Assembly: GCA_002179805.1 (NCBI GenBank)
Contig: NAVB01003033.1
Span: forward strand, 1-17,151
Direction: 5' to 3'
Source of the DNA: Acanthamoeba lenticulata
Lineage: Eukaryota; Discosea; Longamoebia; Acanthamoebidae
Length of the DNA stretch: 17,151 bases
Shown: positions 8,801-17,151 of the stretch, one piece after another
Layout: each line of letters starts with the position of its first letter
How positions within the stretch are numbered: the stretch's first letter is position 1
Translations under genes and position numbers: made by a program
The notes under the pieces: model-generated
Databases searched by the model: none
Seen by the model: the letters and a program-made list of their open reading frames with translations, nothing else
Told to the model about the DNA's origin: nothing

Positions 8801-10807
8801 TCTTCCAGCTCGCGCACGGCCTGTTCAAGGCTCTGTGACCATGAAGAAAATGATGAGAAGAGATCGTGAGGGAGATGAGAGAAAACAAAGAGAGGAGAAA
8901 CCTACCTCGGACATCTGAGCGTACTCGACCTGCATCTTCTCATAGGCTTCGCGCTGCTCTTCAAAGATGGGGGCCTTCTCCTCGACCTCGCGGTAGATCT
9001 GGTTCAGGTCGCTCTTGAGTCGCCTGTTTTCGTTCTTGAGCAGGAGGGCCGTCTTGGTGGCCTCCTCGTACTTGTGCTGCAGCGTCAGCGCCAGGTTGGT
9101 GCCCTGCGTCCCAAAACACACGCATCATCGGTGAGTGCGGGCCCAGGACTAGTGCAGCAGAGTGGGTGACGAACCGGGAGGAGCGGCGACCCAGAGGCTC
9201 CCGCCTCGGATGAAGATGCAGCCGTGGCGAGACGAATCTTGAGCTCCTTGACCTCCTCGACAGACTTGGCGTACTTGTCTGCGATCTTATGCTTCTCGTC
9301 CTGGACGCGGACCAACTGCTCCTCGTACTGCTGCTTGACGGCAGACATGGAGGCCTTAGCCTGCTCCAAAACCACTGCAGGGACAGAGTGAGCAGCAAGC
9401 AACAACGACTAGAACATGTCATGCCAGGACTGGCTGAGAACGAGGTGTGTCCTAAGGCGTACGTTCGAGGTCCTTGAGCTTGGAGTCGGCCTCGGTGGCC
9501 TTTTCCTCGTGAAGCTGGACCAGCTTGTTGCGGATCCTGATCTCGTTATCGAACTGGTCCTTGGTGAGCTGCAGCTCGCCCTGGGCCGATCGCAGGTCGT
9601 CGGCATACTTTTCCACGAGAGCCTGCAGATACAGACATGCATGAGCCAGAGCACTTGAAAGGGTCAAGCAAGCAAGCGCGGCCCGACCTCGAGTTCAACG
9701 TTGCGGGTGCGGAGAGTGTTCACGCTCTCCTTAAGACTCTTGTTCTCGGCCTCAGCCGCTTCGGCCTGGGCCGTGCGCTCCAACAGCTGTGAGGTCTGGT
9801 TTTGTTTAAACGACAAGTCAGCGAGCCTGAAGAGGAGACGATACGGGAGACTGAGAACGAGGTATGGGTGAACCTTCTCCTTGCGTGTCTGCAATAGTTC
9901 ATCAGACCGGCTCTGCAGCTCATCCTCGAGCCAGGTTCTGTGCTTGACCAGGTTGGCATTCTCCTGCTCGAGGCGCGACGTCTTGAGCTGGAGGTTCAAG
10001 AGTTCAGCCTCTTGCCTTTGGACGCGAATATTGAGCTCCGAAGAGACTGAGGCCGAGTCCACGCGGCCCTCGGTCATAGCGCGCACTTCCTCTACACGGT
10101 GAGGAAGAAGAGATGATTTGAGAATCCGTACGGCTTAGGTCAGGCAAAAGGCTCTACACGTCGTACCCTCGAGGAGCCTGATCCGCGAGTTTTTGTCGTT
10201 GATGGAGTTGAGGAGGGCCCGACGTTCACTGTGCAGCTCGTCGGTGGACTTAGTGAGCTCGGCAACCTTGGACTTCTTTTCGCCAACGGCCTTGAGCAGG
10301 TCCTGCACCCTGTCCTCCAACTCCTTCTCCCTCGTTGCTGCAATGTGTCGTCACTGGTGAGTGCCTCGGTGGAGTGGGACGGGGAAAGAGGGGGAGGTAC
10401 AGGAACCGGAGCGCTCGTCTTCGAGCTTGTGTTGATTGGCCTTGAGCGCGGTGAGCTCCGCCGTCACTGAGTCCAACTTGGCCTCAAGTTCACTCAGCAA
10501 ACGCTCTGCGAGCGAGATAATGCAGTCATAAGTAATGGCATCCTCAGCACAAAAAGATGATGAGATACAACGCACCATCCTTGACCTTTACATCGACCAA
10601 TTCGGCATCACGTTCACGTATGCGTTGTTGCAAAAGTGATAGCTTTTCTTCGGCTTTTTCTTTCACTGCGACCGCGAGAGGGTCATCCTTATATGTGGCC
10701 CATTCGGCGTCATCCATCAATTGCACCTCGCCTTGCTCCGACACGGCCACACTTTTGTCGGTGCCGATGTGCGGCACCGCTGCCTGGGGCGTGTCTTCGC
10801 CCTCCAT
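2864..10807 (-). CDS. TPR: Nucleoprotein TPR / Mlp1-like nuclear pore basket protein
   Basis: I assembled 25 exons, all phase-consistent, into about 2030 aa (human TPR is about 2360): 10807-10576, 10505-10407, 10337-10167, 10091-9874, 9795-9688, 9622-9463, 9374-9175, 9103-8906, 8832-8727, 8631-8520, 8436-7531, 7453-7387, 7316-7179, 7109-7002, 6916-6488, 6438-6250, 6177-5798, 5709-5614, 5536-5471, 5400-5334, 5219-5082, 4991-4837, 4765-4571, 4498-4097, 4016-2864. Residues from about 60 to 1480 are mostly coiled coil. Family marks are DVIIPPELVTVKDIQEIQQN (about 521-541), QRDMYK (about 597), the TPR/MLP1/MLP2 region (about 1020-1160), and LRQLVGYLKKEREIVECR with RYRQQWE (1190-1222), which align with human TPR. 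Residues 1480-2030 are disordered: Ala/Pro-rich, Arg-Gly-rich, with basic NLS-like patches (KRKATDE, RQKRQRR) and a long Glu/Asp tail. Expected role: scaffold of the nuclear basket, mRNA export quality control, and chromatin exclusion at pores. The first ATG gives an acidic start, MEGEDTPQAAVPH. Confidence 0.87.
4992..5081 (-). other. TPR intron 21 with a G/C-tract hairpin
   Basis: The intron separates exons 21 (ending 5082) and 22 (starting 4991). On the plus strand it contains C8 at 5008-5015, GCCGC at 5026-5030, GCGGC at 5037-5041 and G11 at 5042-5052. These can pair as a nested stem with a 6-base loop and a one-sided 10-base bulge. In the pre-mRNA the order is C11, GCCGC, loop, GCGGC, bulge, G8. 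Confidence 0.7.
5221..5240. repeat. TGTT tetranucleotide microsatellite
   Basis: Five perfect TGTT units run directly up to the 3' splice site of TPR intron 20 (intron 5333-5220). In the transcript this reads as an AACA repeat ending in the acceptor CAG. Confidence 0.85.
6917..7001 (-). other. Probable GC-AG intron in the TPR gene (intron 14)
   Basis: Exon 14 ends ...NQ at 7002 with CAG followed by GCACGC, and exon 15 starts at 6916 after CCACAG. Splicing at the GC dinucleotide keeps phase 0 and joins two coiled-coil segments (LRDELNQ to EREHLAHY). The only nearby GT alternatives either remove coiled-coil residues or add a non-heptad stretch (RPTLIPLTHITN). Confidence 0.6.
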
Positions 10808-10960
10808 GTCTGTGTGAAAAATGGGTGGGCGGTGCCTCCGAATCGTGCTGAGCCAGGCTGCAAAATCGAGCCGGTGTCGAAAAAGGCGCGAACAGCTTTA
10901 TTTTTGTCGACGCGGCTTGGCCCACGCCGCATTCGGCTGGTGTTCGTACAGCTCATCACG
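10808..10960 (-). promoter_or_regulatory. Spacer between Frizzled-like and TPR genes (3' end of one, promoter of the other)
   Basis: This 153-bp gap lies between two genes on the same strand. The upstream Frizzled-like gene ends at 10961, and its poly(A) signal lies inside the gap. The remaining roughly 90 bp must hold the TPR promoter and 5' leader. I see no clear TATA box. The sequence is moderately GC-rich, unlike the AT-rich gaps elsewhere in the window. Confidence 0.5.
10897..10902 (-). terminator. Poly(A) signal of the Frizzled-like gene
   Basis: AATAAA on the minus strand lies 58 bp after the TAA at 10963-10961. Its position supports the model in which the receptor gene continues to the serine-rich tail and ends here. 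Confidence 0.6.
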
Positions 10961-13838
10961 TTACAGGCTCGTGGCCGAAGATGCAGACTGCTCCTCATCT
11001 GGGGAGATGCTTGATGAAGGTGTGAGCTCCGTCTTGCTCTTGCGCGTTCTAAACAAACACGAACGTCAGTGTATATTCAATGTACCTTCTTAAAGAAGGA
11101 CAAGCTTTGTACTGCGTGCGCGAGTTGTTGATGGTGCCCAGCCTCACAGATTTTGAGCTACCAAGCGAGCCTGCTGACTCCTCACCGCGCACCATTCCCT
11201 GCGGACATCACAAGAAAGCAGTAAGCTTACCTATATGAGCACCAACACGAAGGCCCATACTCGGATCTCGAAGAAAGCCTCCCTCCAAGGCCGCGTGTAA
11301 ATCAGCTTATTGATGCGCCACCAAAACATCATCATGTCCTGTAGTCACACGTGGATGTGGTGTCAGCAAGCAAGTCTGCGGCCATGTCACCGGGTGAAAA
11401 GGGAAAAGGCGTACCCACGACATGACGCCCATGAAAATGACATAGCCATGTGCCCCCAAATTGAGGACCGTGATATACCACGATGCGACGTCCAGCCGGT
11501 ACGGGAGCGCGCTGCAAGCCATCGCCCACAACGATCAGACCAAGTCGGTGATGAATCAAGCAAGAGGAGCAGGTAGAAGCACCAGGGTTTGCCCGTCGAA
11601 GCGCTGCACGATATCTGCTCCTCGAAGGCATCCTCCAGCTCGTCTGCATCAACATTCAGCTCACACGCCACCAGAACATTGTGGCCGTAGATTAAAACCG
11701 CGGCCGTACCTTGCGTGGCCCTCGAGTAGATGCGGTAGACCATAGGATAGCTCGCAAGCAGGTAATACATGATGATCAGGGCAAGCAAGCGCCCCACCTG
11801 GGCGAGCTTCTGCCCTTCCCTGCCCCTGAAGCGGAATCGCACCTACGCCAACACGAACGAGGTCTCAACACTACGTGTCGACAGTTGATGCTTGCAGCCA
11901 ATTGAATATGGGAGGCTGCACCTGAACGAACTTCACGGCGGAGGCGAAGACCAAGAAGGAGCCAGCGAACAAACACAAGACAGTTGGGATGAAGAAGAGA
12001 CACCAGTTCCACCATTCGCTGCCCGCCAGGAAGCAGTACGGCGTCGCGGGCACAGCGCCAAACGACTGAGTTGCCCCGGACCACGCACGTGATCAGTCCA
12101 TTGTCCCTTTATCATGGTAGGACCACAGGTCCAATGGGCGTACAGTGCCAGCAAGTCCTATGATGACGCACAGGAGCGGCGCGCCCCAGGCGAACCCGTG
12201 GTAGTAGAGATGTGCCTTCTTCGCTTGGTTGGTGGTGTGGCCCAGATAGACGATCTGCAGAACCACAATGCCCGCTCAGATAAGTGCGGCATGCAACGAA
12301 TGAGCAAGGGTCGGGTCGGCACCTCAAAGACGCTGATGCACAAGGCCAGCCACCAGAAAATCGCGGCCAGGGCAAAGTAAAGGATGGCGATGCCTTGCAT
12401 CACGCATGGTACGCCCGCGCCATCAAACTCACGTGCGTTGTCAAACGTGACCTCGACTGGTGGGTTGCTCTTTCTCACAGGACACCTCATTTGAGCCAAG
12501 CGATTGTCGGGACTGGTGACAAGTGAGGCGCCATACCGGAGTGCACACGAAGCGTTTGGGATCGCCAGACACCAGGGCAAAGAAGACAGTGAAGAAGGCC
12601 ACCAGGGCCGAGCAAGAGGACTGTGACCATGGTAAACGACACACACACAGTGAGCCAATCGCCGCAAGATGACAACAAAAAACAGCAAACTCCGTACGAA
12701 GTAGGTGAAGAGGACACCCGGATAGCGGCGCTTGTTGGGCGTGAGGCAGAGGGTCAGAGCGACAAAGGACGACAAGAGGCAGGAGAAGCTGGCCATGATC
12801 ATCAGCATCACGACGGCGCCTTCCCACTCGCTGTCGCTCCACATCGGGCTGGGGCACGGCATGAGGCACATCTCCTCTGGGTTGTAGTTGGCTCCAGTGA
12901 CCTTCTCCCTGTCGTCTTGGTTGAAGCGCAGCGGGTAGGGGCAGTCCACTTGACCGTACGGCACATCTGCGGGCATGCATCCGTCAGCATGTCTGGCGCG
13001 CTTGGCGCGAGTTTGAAGAGCGCACCGAGCGGGCTGGGCAAGGGCAAGCACTGGCCGCTGTTGTCGGGCGGGAAGGCCGGAAAGGGCGTTCCGGTGCTAT
13101 TGTCGATCATGTCGCAGTCGGGCAACGAGCCCTGCCGTGGCCGCCAATATGTTAGGAGGTTCAAGATGACACGTGATATTATGTCCGGCGATAACGCACG
13201 AGCATGTCCTGCGATTGGAAGAAAGAATAGCATTCGAGCACCACAGCCTCACACACGGACCGGCACGGCGCATAGACTGGCTCGTCGTGAAAGTGAGCCA
13301 TGAGGTGAACGTGCGCAGTAGTCTTGGAGGAGTTGAGAGAACCTTCAAAGGCGACGCTTCCCGTCGGGAAGCGGCAGTGCAGGAACGAACCCATGCAGGT
13401 GAGCGCCAGGAGCGGCGTGCGACATGACGGCGGGAAGTAGGCGCCCATGAGCACAGTCTGCGCTCGGCAGTTTTAATCATAAATGACCGCGTGAGCGAAG
13501 GGACAATGACGCCGAAGAAGGCTTGACACGCACCTTGGCGCCCACTGCCTCGTCTACTTCCTCAAAGGTTGTGCCCCTGGAACGAGCAGGAAGAGGGAAA
13601 TGTTAAAGAACAAGTAGCTGGTTGAGGGTAGAGAAAGTACGAACTGAAGGAACACGTTGGCCGGATAGGGCGAAGCAGCAGGAGGGACGACGTAGTCGCA
13701 CTTGCCTCCTGTCGCGGGGGAGCCGGTGTAGGGCACGCATGCGGCGCCCACCTCTCGGCTCGTTGAAGGTGTGGAGAGGACGACATAAAGCTGTGCCGCC
13801 AGAAGGATTGACACCAAGGGAAGCTGCACAAGCTTCAT
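10961..13838 (-). CDS. Frizzled-like seven-transmembrane receptor with ten-cysteine CRD
   Basis: Fourteen exons join in phase to about 663 aa: 13838-13645, 13576-13534, 13457-13200, 13131-13026, 12966-12698, 12620-12537, 12469-12323, 12254-12144, 12065-11922, 11842-11583, 11511-11415, 11338-11261, 11198-11086, 11048-10961. Residues 1-22 are a signal peptide (MKLVQLPLVSILLAAQ). The extracellular CRD has ten cysteines at 34, 47, 91, 100, 107, 144, 148, 155, 171 and 193, with the family motif APCRSVCE (142-149). A juxtamembrane EEMCLMPCPSPMW precedes TM1. TM helices lie near 250-275, 291-308, 343-365, 385-404, 427-447, 468-486 and 549-571; CVMQG and FWWLAL mark TM3. The tail (572-663) is basic then Ser-rich and ends ATSL. 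Amoebozoa are known to carry Frizzled/Smoothened-like receptors with no known Wnt ligand; signalling here is not inferable. The start at 13838 is preferred over MASLRV (13904) because it puts the hydrophobic signal first. The 12537/12469 junction has a weak acceptor. Confidence 0.87.
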
Positions 13839-14063
13839 GTGTGCAGTAGCCAGTTGCGTCAAAAAAAGACGCCGAAGCTTGAGTTGAACACGCAGTGAGG
13901 CCATTTTCAAATGACCACGCATGTCATTGGAGCAAACTTCTTTAACCCTAGGTATTGTTGCTCCATCACGTAGTTCAACGCGCACCAATAGTTTCAACTG
14001 ATTCGGCGGAAACAAAAAAGAAAAAATATTCTTGGTCCTATTTTCTTTGCTCCAGCTCCAGGC
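13839..14063. promoter_or_regulatory. Divergent promoter region between Frizzled-like and LRR genes
   Basis: The 225-bp gap separates two head-to-head start codons. The side next to the LRR gene is A-rich and then T-rich (AAAAAATATTCTTGG near 14020-14034, followed by a pyrimidine stretch). No canonical TATA box is seen on either strand. An in-frame ATG at 13904 could extend the receptor N-terminus by 22 residues. Confidence 0.5.
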
Positions 14064-17042
14064 ATGGACGGCATACTCAGCCTCGTGAAAGAAGAGGCAA
14101 CGCGAGCACCTGCACGTCTCGTTACGCAGTGCTGCACGTGGCTAGCGCACCATGCCGAGCAATTCGCCACTCTGGCCGACCTGCCCCTGGACCTGCGCGA
14201 CGCCATCATGCGCTGCTTGTCCGAGACTGGGCGTCTCACCGACGCCACTTTCCGCCTCCTCTTTGCACCACACGGTACCACGTCTGTGTTCTACAACCCC
14301 CTTTGTCAGCGCTATTTGCCCGCCTAACTCGTTCTTTTAATGATTATTTGGATGAAGCTGGTCTGAGCCGGCTGACGCTGTTTGCGGCGAGCTTGAGTGA
14401 CGAGGCGCTGTGCCGCTTCATCGACGAGTGTCATGACTCGCTCACCGAGCTCACCCTCCTCCGCTGCCCGTGCGCTTCTTCTTCTTTCTCTTCACATTTT
14501 GTCTTCTTTTTGTTGCAGGATTTTATTTTGCTTTAATCGAGGTCACGGGCAGGCGCCTCTCTGGCCGCGTGCTGGCGCGCGTGGGCGAGCTGTGCAGCGC
14601 CACGCTCAGCTCGCTGCACCTGATGCCGGGCGAGTTGATGAGCGAGGCCGACCTCGAGGCTATGTTCCTCGCGCCAGGAGCGCCCACGGAGGGCCGCTGG
14701 GCCCGCCTGAGCTCGCTCACGCTCCACGTCTGGGGCGACCGCCTCCGCGACGACACGCTCACGCGGGCGAGCGCGACCTGGACGGCCCTGCGGTGCCTTC
14801 GTCTCCTTGGCTGCTCGGCTCTGTCGGGTGCGTTTCTCTCAGCTGCGTCGTTGTTGGTGTTGTGTTGTAGAGACGAAGTCACTCACCATTCCCATCGACA
14901 AACGCGACGGAGCAGACGCGTTCGTAGCAGCAGCCGCACCCGTCATGGGGCCGTCCCTGCAGGAGCTGAAGCTGAGCGGGTGTCGCTCGCTGTCTGCTCG
15001 CGCCCTTTCGTCCATCGTACGGTGTCAACGTTTCAAGCAAGCGAGTCCTTGCATGCGCGAACAGGACTGACTGGCTTCGCCACACACACACTTTACGCCA
15101 GACACAATACCTGACCAAGCTGGAATCGCTGAGTGTGGTCGAAGCGCCCGGCATCGGTTCGCAGGCATTGGCTGATCTCGCCGCGTTCGTCTCCTTCCAC
15201 CTTCCTCCCGCCCACGTCGTGTCGCGGCACTCAACAACAAACTGTCGACATTCCCAGGTCGGACGTGGGGGCGCGCCTGGTGCAGTTGGAGCTCATCAAA
15301 GGCTCAATCACGCACATACCGCCCGAGATCGGTTTGATGACGTCGCTCACGAACCTCTGTCTGGAGAAGAATCACATGGCGTCCATCTCGCCCGAGTGCG
15401 TCACCCCCCGCCATCATCATCAGCAGAAGCAGCATCAGCTTCTCTCTCGATCTCGCGCGCTGGCGACTGACAACTCAATCGACTACAGGATCGGAAAGCT
15501 GAGCGGACTGCGAGTGCTGAACGTGGCCCGCAACGTCCTCACGAGGATTCCACACGAGCTGGGTCTGGGTCTGACCGCCCTCGAAGCTCTCATCGCCAAC
15601 GGCAACGGTCTCGAGGTCCTGCCCGACTCGATCGGGCAGCTCGCTGAGCTGCGGGTACATCGCCCTCTCTCCTGCGTCGTCCTCTCTTCTTTGCGTCGAC
15701 CGCCAATGCTCGCGTTCGTGCGCGCACAGGTCCTCCACCTTCCCGACAACCAAATCGCCGAGCTGCCCGCGAGCGTGGGTCGGCTGATGCAGCTCCACAC
15801 GCTCAGCCTCGCCCGAAACGCGCTGCGAGCCCTCCCCGAGGCCATCGGCGACCTGGTCCGTGCTCCCGTGGGCGCCTGGTCCAGGTCCGTTTCGATGCCT
15901 GATGATGTTTCGTTCTTGGGGGGGGGGGAGCAGGCCGGCCTGACCGACCTCGACCTGTCCGAGAACCGCATCACGGCGCTGCCAGAGACCTTGTGCGGGT
16001 GGAGTCAGCTCAGGAAGCTCGTGATGGCGTTCAACGGGCTCTCCTCCCTGCCCGCGCGTACGTTGAGTCCACGACCGCTGCAAAGTCGCGAGTCCCAAGG
16101 CCCAAGGACTGACCCACAGACCACCGATGATGCGGCGCAGGAATGAGCGAGCTGACCCAGCTGACGCTGCTCAGCCTCGACGAGAACCCGCTGCACTCGC
16201 TGCCGCACTGGCTGGCCCGATTGCCCAAGCTGCAGGCCCTCTCGCTCGCCCTCTGCGCGAGTTTGGCGGCTCACGCGCAGGACCTGTTCGTCCAGCCCGC
16301 CGACGAGGACGGTGAGGATCGCAGCAACGACGACGACAAGCCCACAACAACAACGACCGCAGCTGAGCCGCCCAAGCAGTTGTTTTTCCCAGAGCTGCGG
16401 GTGCTGAGCCTGGAGGGCGTTGGCGTCACGCACCTGCCGCCCTTTGTGTGCCTGGTGCCCTCCCTGAAGGCGCTCTCGCTGGGCGAGAACAGCTTGACCG
16501 GCCTCCCGCCAGACTTTACGCGCCTGCAGCAGCTGCGCGTGCTGGACCTCAACGCCAACCAACTGGCCGGCGAGCTGCCGCCCGTCCTGCTCAGCCTCAC
16601 GCAGCTCAGCGAGCTCAGGTGAGGCGCTGCCCTGTCCTGTCTCCAAACAGCACATGCCCTGATCTTGGCCCCTCTTCTCAGTGCCGCCGAGAATCAGCTC
16701 AGCGAGCTGCCCGATGGGTTCAACTGCCTGACGCATCTGCGCGATGTTGACCTTCAACTCAACCGCTTCAGGTCCTCGCCTCTCACATGGATTTGGCTTT
16801 GTATGACTTACCGATTCGCGTGGGACAACCGCAGAGAGGTCCCGCGACAGATGTTGGACCTTCCCGCGCTCGAACGATTGGACCTCGCCCAAAATCAAAT
16901 CGTCGCCATGGATGCCGACACAAAGGAGGCCCTCCTCCACATGAGCAGCACCGCGGGACCCCTGCGCGTACTGGATCTGGTCGACAACCCGGTCTTCCTC
17001 ACGCTGCCCGATGCACTGCGCCAGCTCTCTGAACTTGCATAA
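14064..17042 (+). CDS. Mosaic leucine-rich-repeat protein
   Basis: Twelve exons give about 746 aa: 14064-14274, 14310-14469, 14553-14827, 14871-15016, 15102-15220 (end uncertain), 15258-15395, 15489-15654, 15730-15855, 15934-16057, 16141-16618, 16682-16771, 16835-17042. The N-terminus (MDGILSLVKEEATRAPARL) leads into an F-box-like or helical cap (LADLPLDLRDAIMRCLSETG) without a firm family match. Residues about 85-300 carry cysteine-containing LRRs as in FBXL/AMN1 proteins (LTELTLLRCPRLSG, LRCLRLLGCSAL, LQELKLSGCRSLSARAL). Residues about 305-735 carry typical 23-residue LRRs (ITHIPPEIGLMTSL, LTRIPHELG, NQIAELPASVGRLMQLHTL, NRITALPETL). A polar Asp/Thr-rich loop (about 535-555) interrupts one repeat. 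No kinase, TIR or membrane segment is visible, so it is predicted to be an intracellular binding scaffold. The exon 5/6 junction does not keep frame with the more typical 69-nt intron (15189-15257). Confidence 0.82.
14275..14309 (+). other. Very short intron (35 nt) in the LRR gene
   Basis: The sequence runs from GTACCA to TTTGTCAG. Removing it joins ...FRLLFAPH to ALFARLTRSFNDYLDEAGL in frame. Without removal the first frame stops at 14325-14327 after non-LRR residues. Confidence 0.6.
15856..15933 (+). other. LRR-gene intron ending in a poly-G tract
   Basis: The intron starts GTCCGT and ends with eleven G (15918-15928) then AGCAG. Removing it restores a regular repeat (ALPEAIGDL joined to AGLTDLDLSENRI). 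The 78 nt are a multiple of three and carry no in-frame stop. Confidence 0.65.
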
Positions 17043-17050
17043 AAATACAA

Positions 17051-17077
17051 AATAAAATAGAAGAATAAACAAATAAA
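17051..17077 (+). terminator. Triple poly(A) signals of the LRR gene
   Basis: Three AATAAA hexamers at 17051-17056, 17064-17069 and 17072-17077 follow the TAA at 17040-17042 in an A-rich tract. No matching hexamer for a minus-strand gene is present here. Confidence 0.7.
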
Positions 17078-17105
17078 TGATTAGCGAAAACGACTTGATT
17101 CTCAG

Positions 17106-17151
17106 ATGGAGGCCAACAGTGCCGAGGATGAGGAACTGCTCTTGATCTTGT
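17106..17151 (+). CDS. Possible start of a further gene (partial)
   Basis: An ATG at 17106 opens a frame to the window edge reading MEANSAEDEELLLIL (15 codons). The acidic start resembles other N-termini in the window. It lies only 63 bp past the LRR stop, which is tight but possible in a compact genome. The opposite strand also allows a C-terminal fragment ending at a TGA (17104-17102) with residues KIKSSSSSSALLASI; it has no AATAAA downstream, so the plus-strand reading is slightly favoured. Neither can be proven from 46-50 bases. Confidence 0.35.
   Translation, partial: MEANSAEDEELLLIL

Noticed and set aside
13838..13904. Upstream in-frame ATG as the receptor start
   Set aside because: It would put a basic 22-residue stretch before the hydrophobic core. 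The ATG at 13838 gives a classic signal peptide. It is not excluded, only less likely.
16005..17072. 355-codon minus-strand frame over the LRR gene
   Set aside because: Antisense shadow of GC-rich LRR exons; it runs through three predicted introns, and the plus strand carries clear repeats.
1..17151. CRISPR arrays, tRNA/rRNA genes, insertion sequences or a defence-type gene cluster
   Set aside because: No regularly spaced repeats, RNA gene signatures, transposase motifs or operon structure were seen; the genes are intron-rich eukaryotic genes of unrelated roles.

Overview
The window looks like nuclear DNA of a free-living amoebozoan, most likely Acanthamoeba or a close relative (inference). 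Supporting signs are GC-rich exons, many short introns (about 35-100 nt) that are in most cases AT-richer, compact gene spacing, AATAAA poly(A) signals, and the gene content: a Frizzled-type receptor in a non-animal genome, a BTB/BACK protein with a discoidin-like domain, and a mosaic LRR protein. There are no bacterial operon features, tRNA or rRNA genes, CRISPR arrays or transposons. Gene models were built by eye from splice sites, frame continuity and family motifs; none is backed by transcripts.

Layout. (1) 1-236, minus: the start of an unidentified acidic protein. (2) 237-431: divergent promoter region with a TATA box for the next gene. (3) 432-2709, plus: six-exon BTB-BACK-discoidin-like protein, about 626 aa. 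(4) 2710-2863: convergent 3' ends with poly(A) signals on both strands. (5) 2864-10807, minus: a 25-exon gene for a nuclear-pore-basket coiled-coil protein of the TPR/Mlp family, about 2030 aa; it fills nearly half the window. (6) 10961-13838, minus: a 14-exon Frizzled-like seven-pass receptor with a signal peptide and a ten-cysteine CRD, about 663 aa. (7) 13839-14063: divergent promoter region. (8) 14064-17042, plus: a 12-exon leucine-rich-repeat protein, about 746 aa. (9) 17043-17151: poly(A) signals and a probable start of another gene.

The genes do not form one pathway. TPR is nuclear transport and nuclear-periphery machinery, the Frizzled-like protein is a plasma-membrane receptor, and the BTB and LRR proteins are adaptor or scaffold types. 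The most notable items are the intact Frizzled CRD in an amoeba, the extended RG-rich and acidic TPR tail, and several unusual introns: a GC-AG intron, a G/C-tract hairpin intron, a poly-G 3' splice site, very short introns, and a GTNCG-type donor bias. I found no clear evidence of a new multi-gene system.
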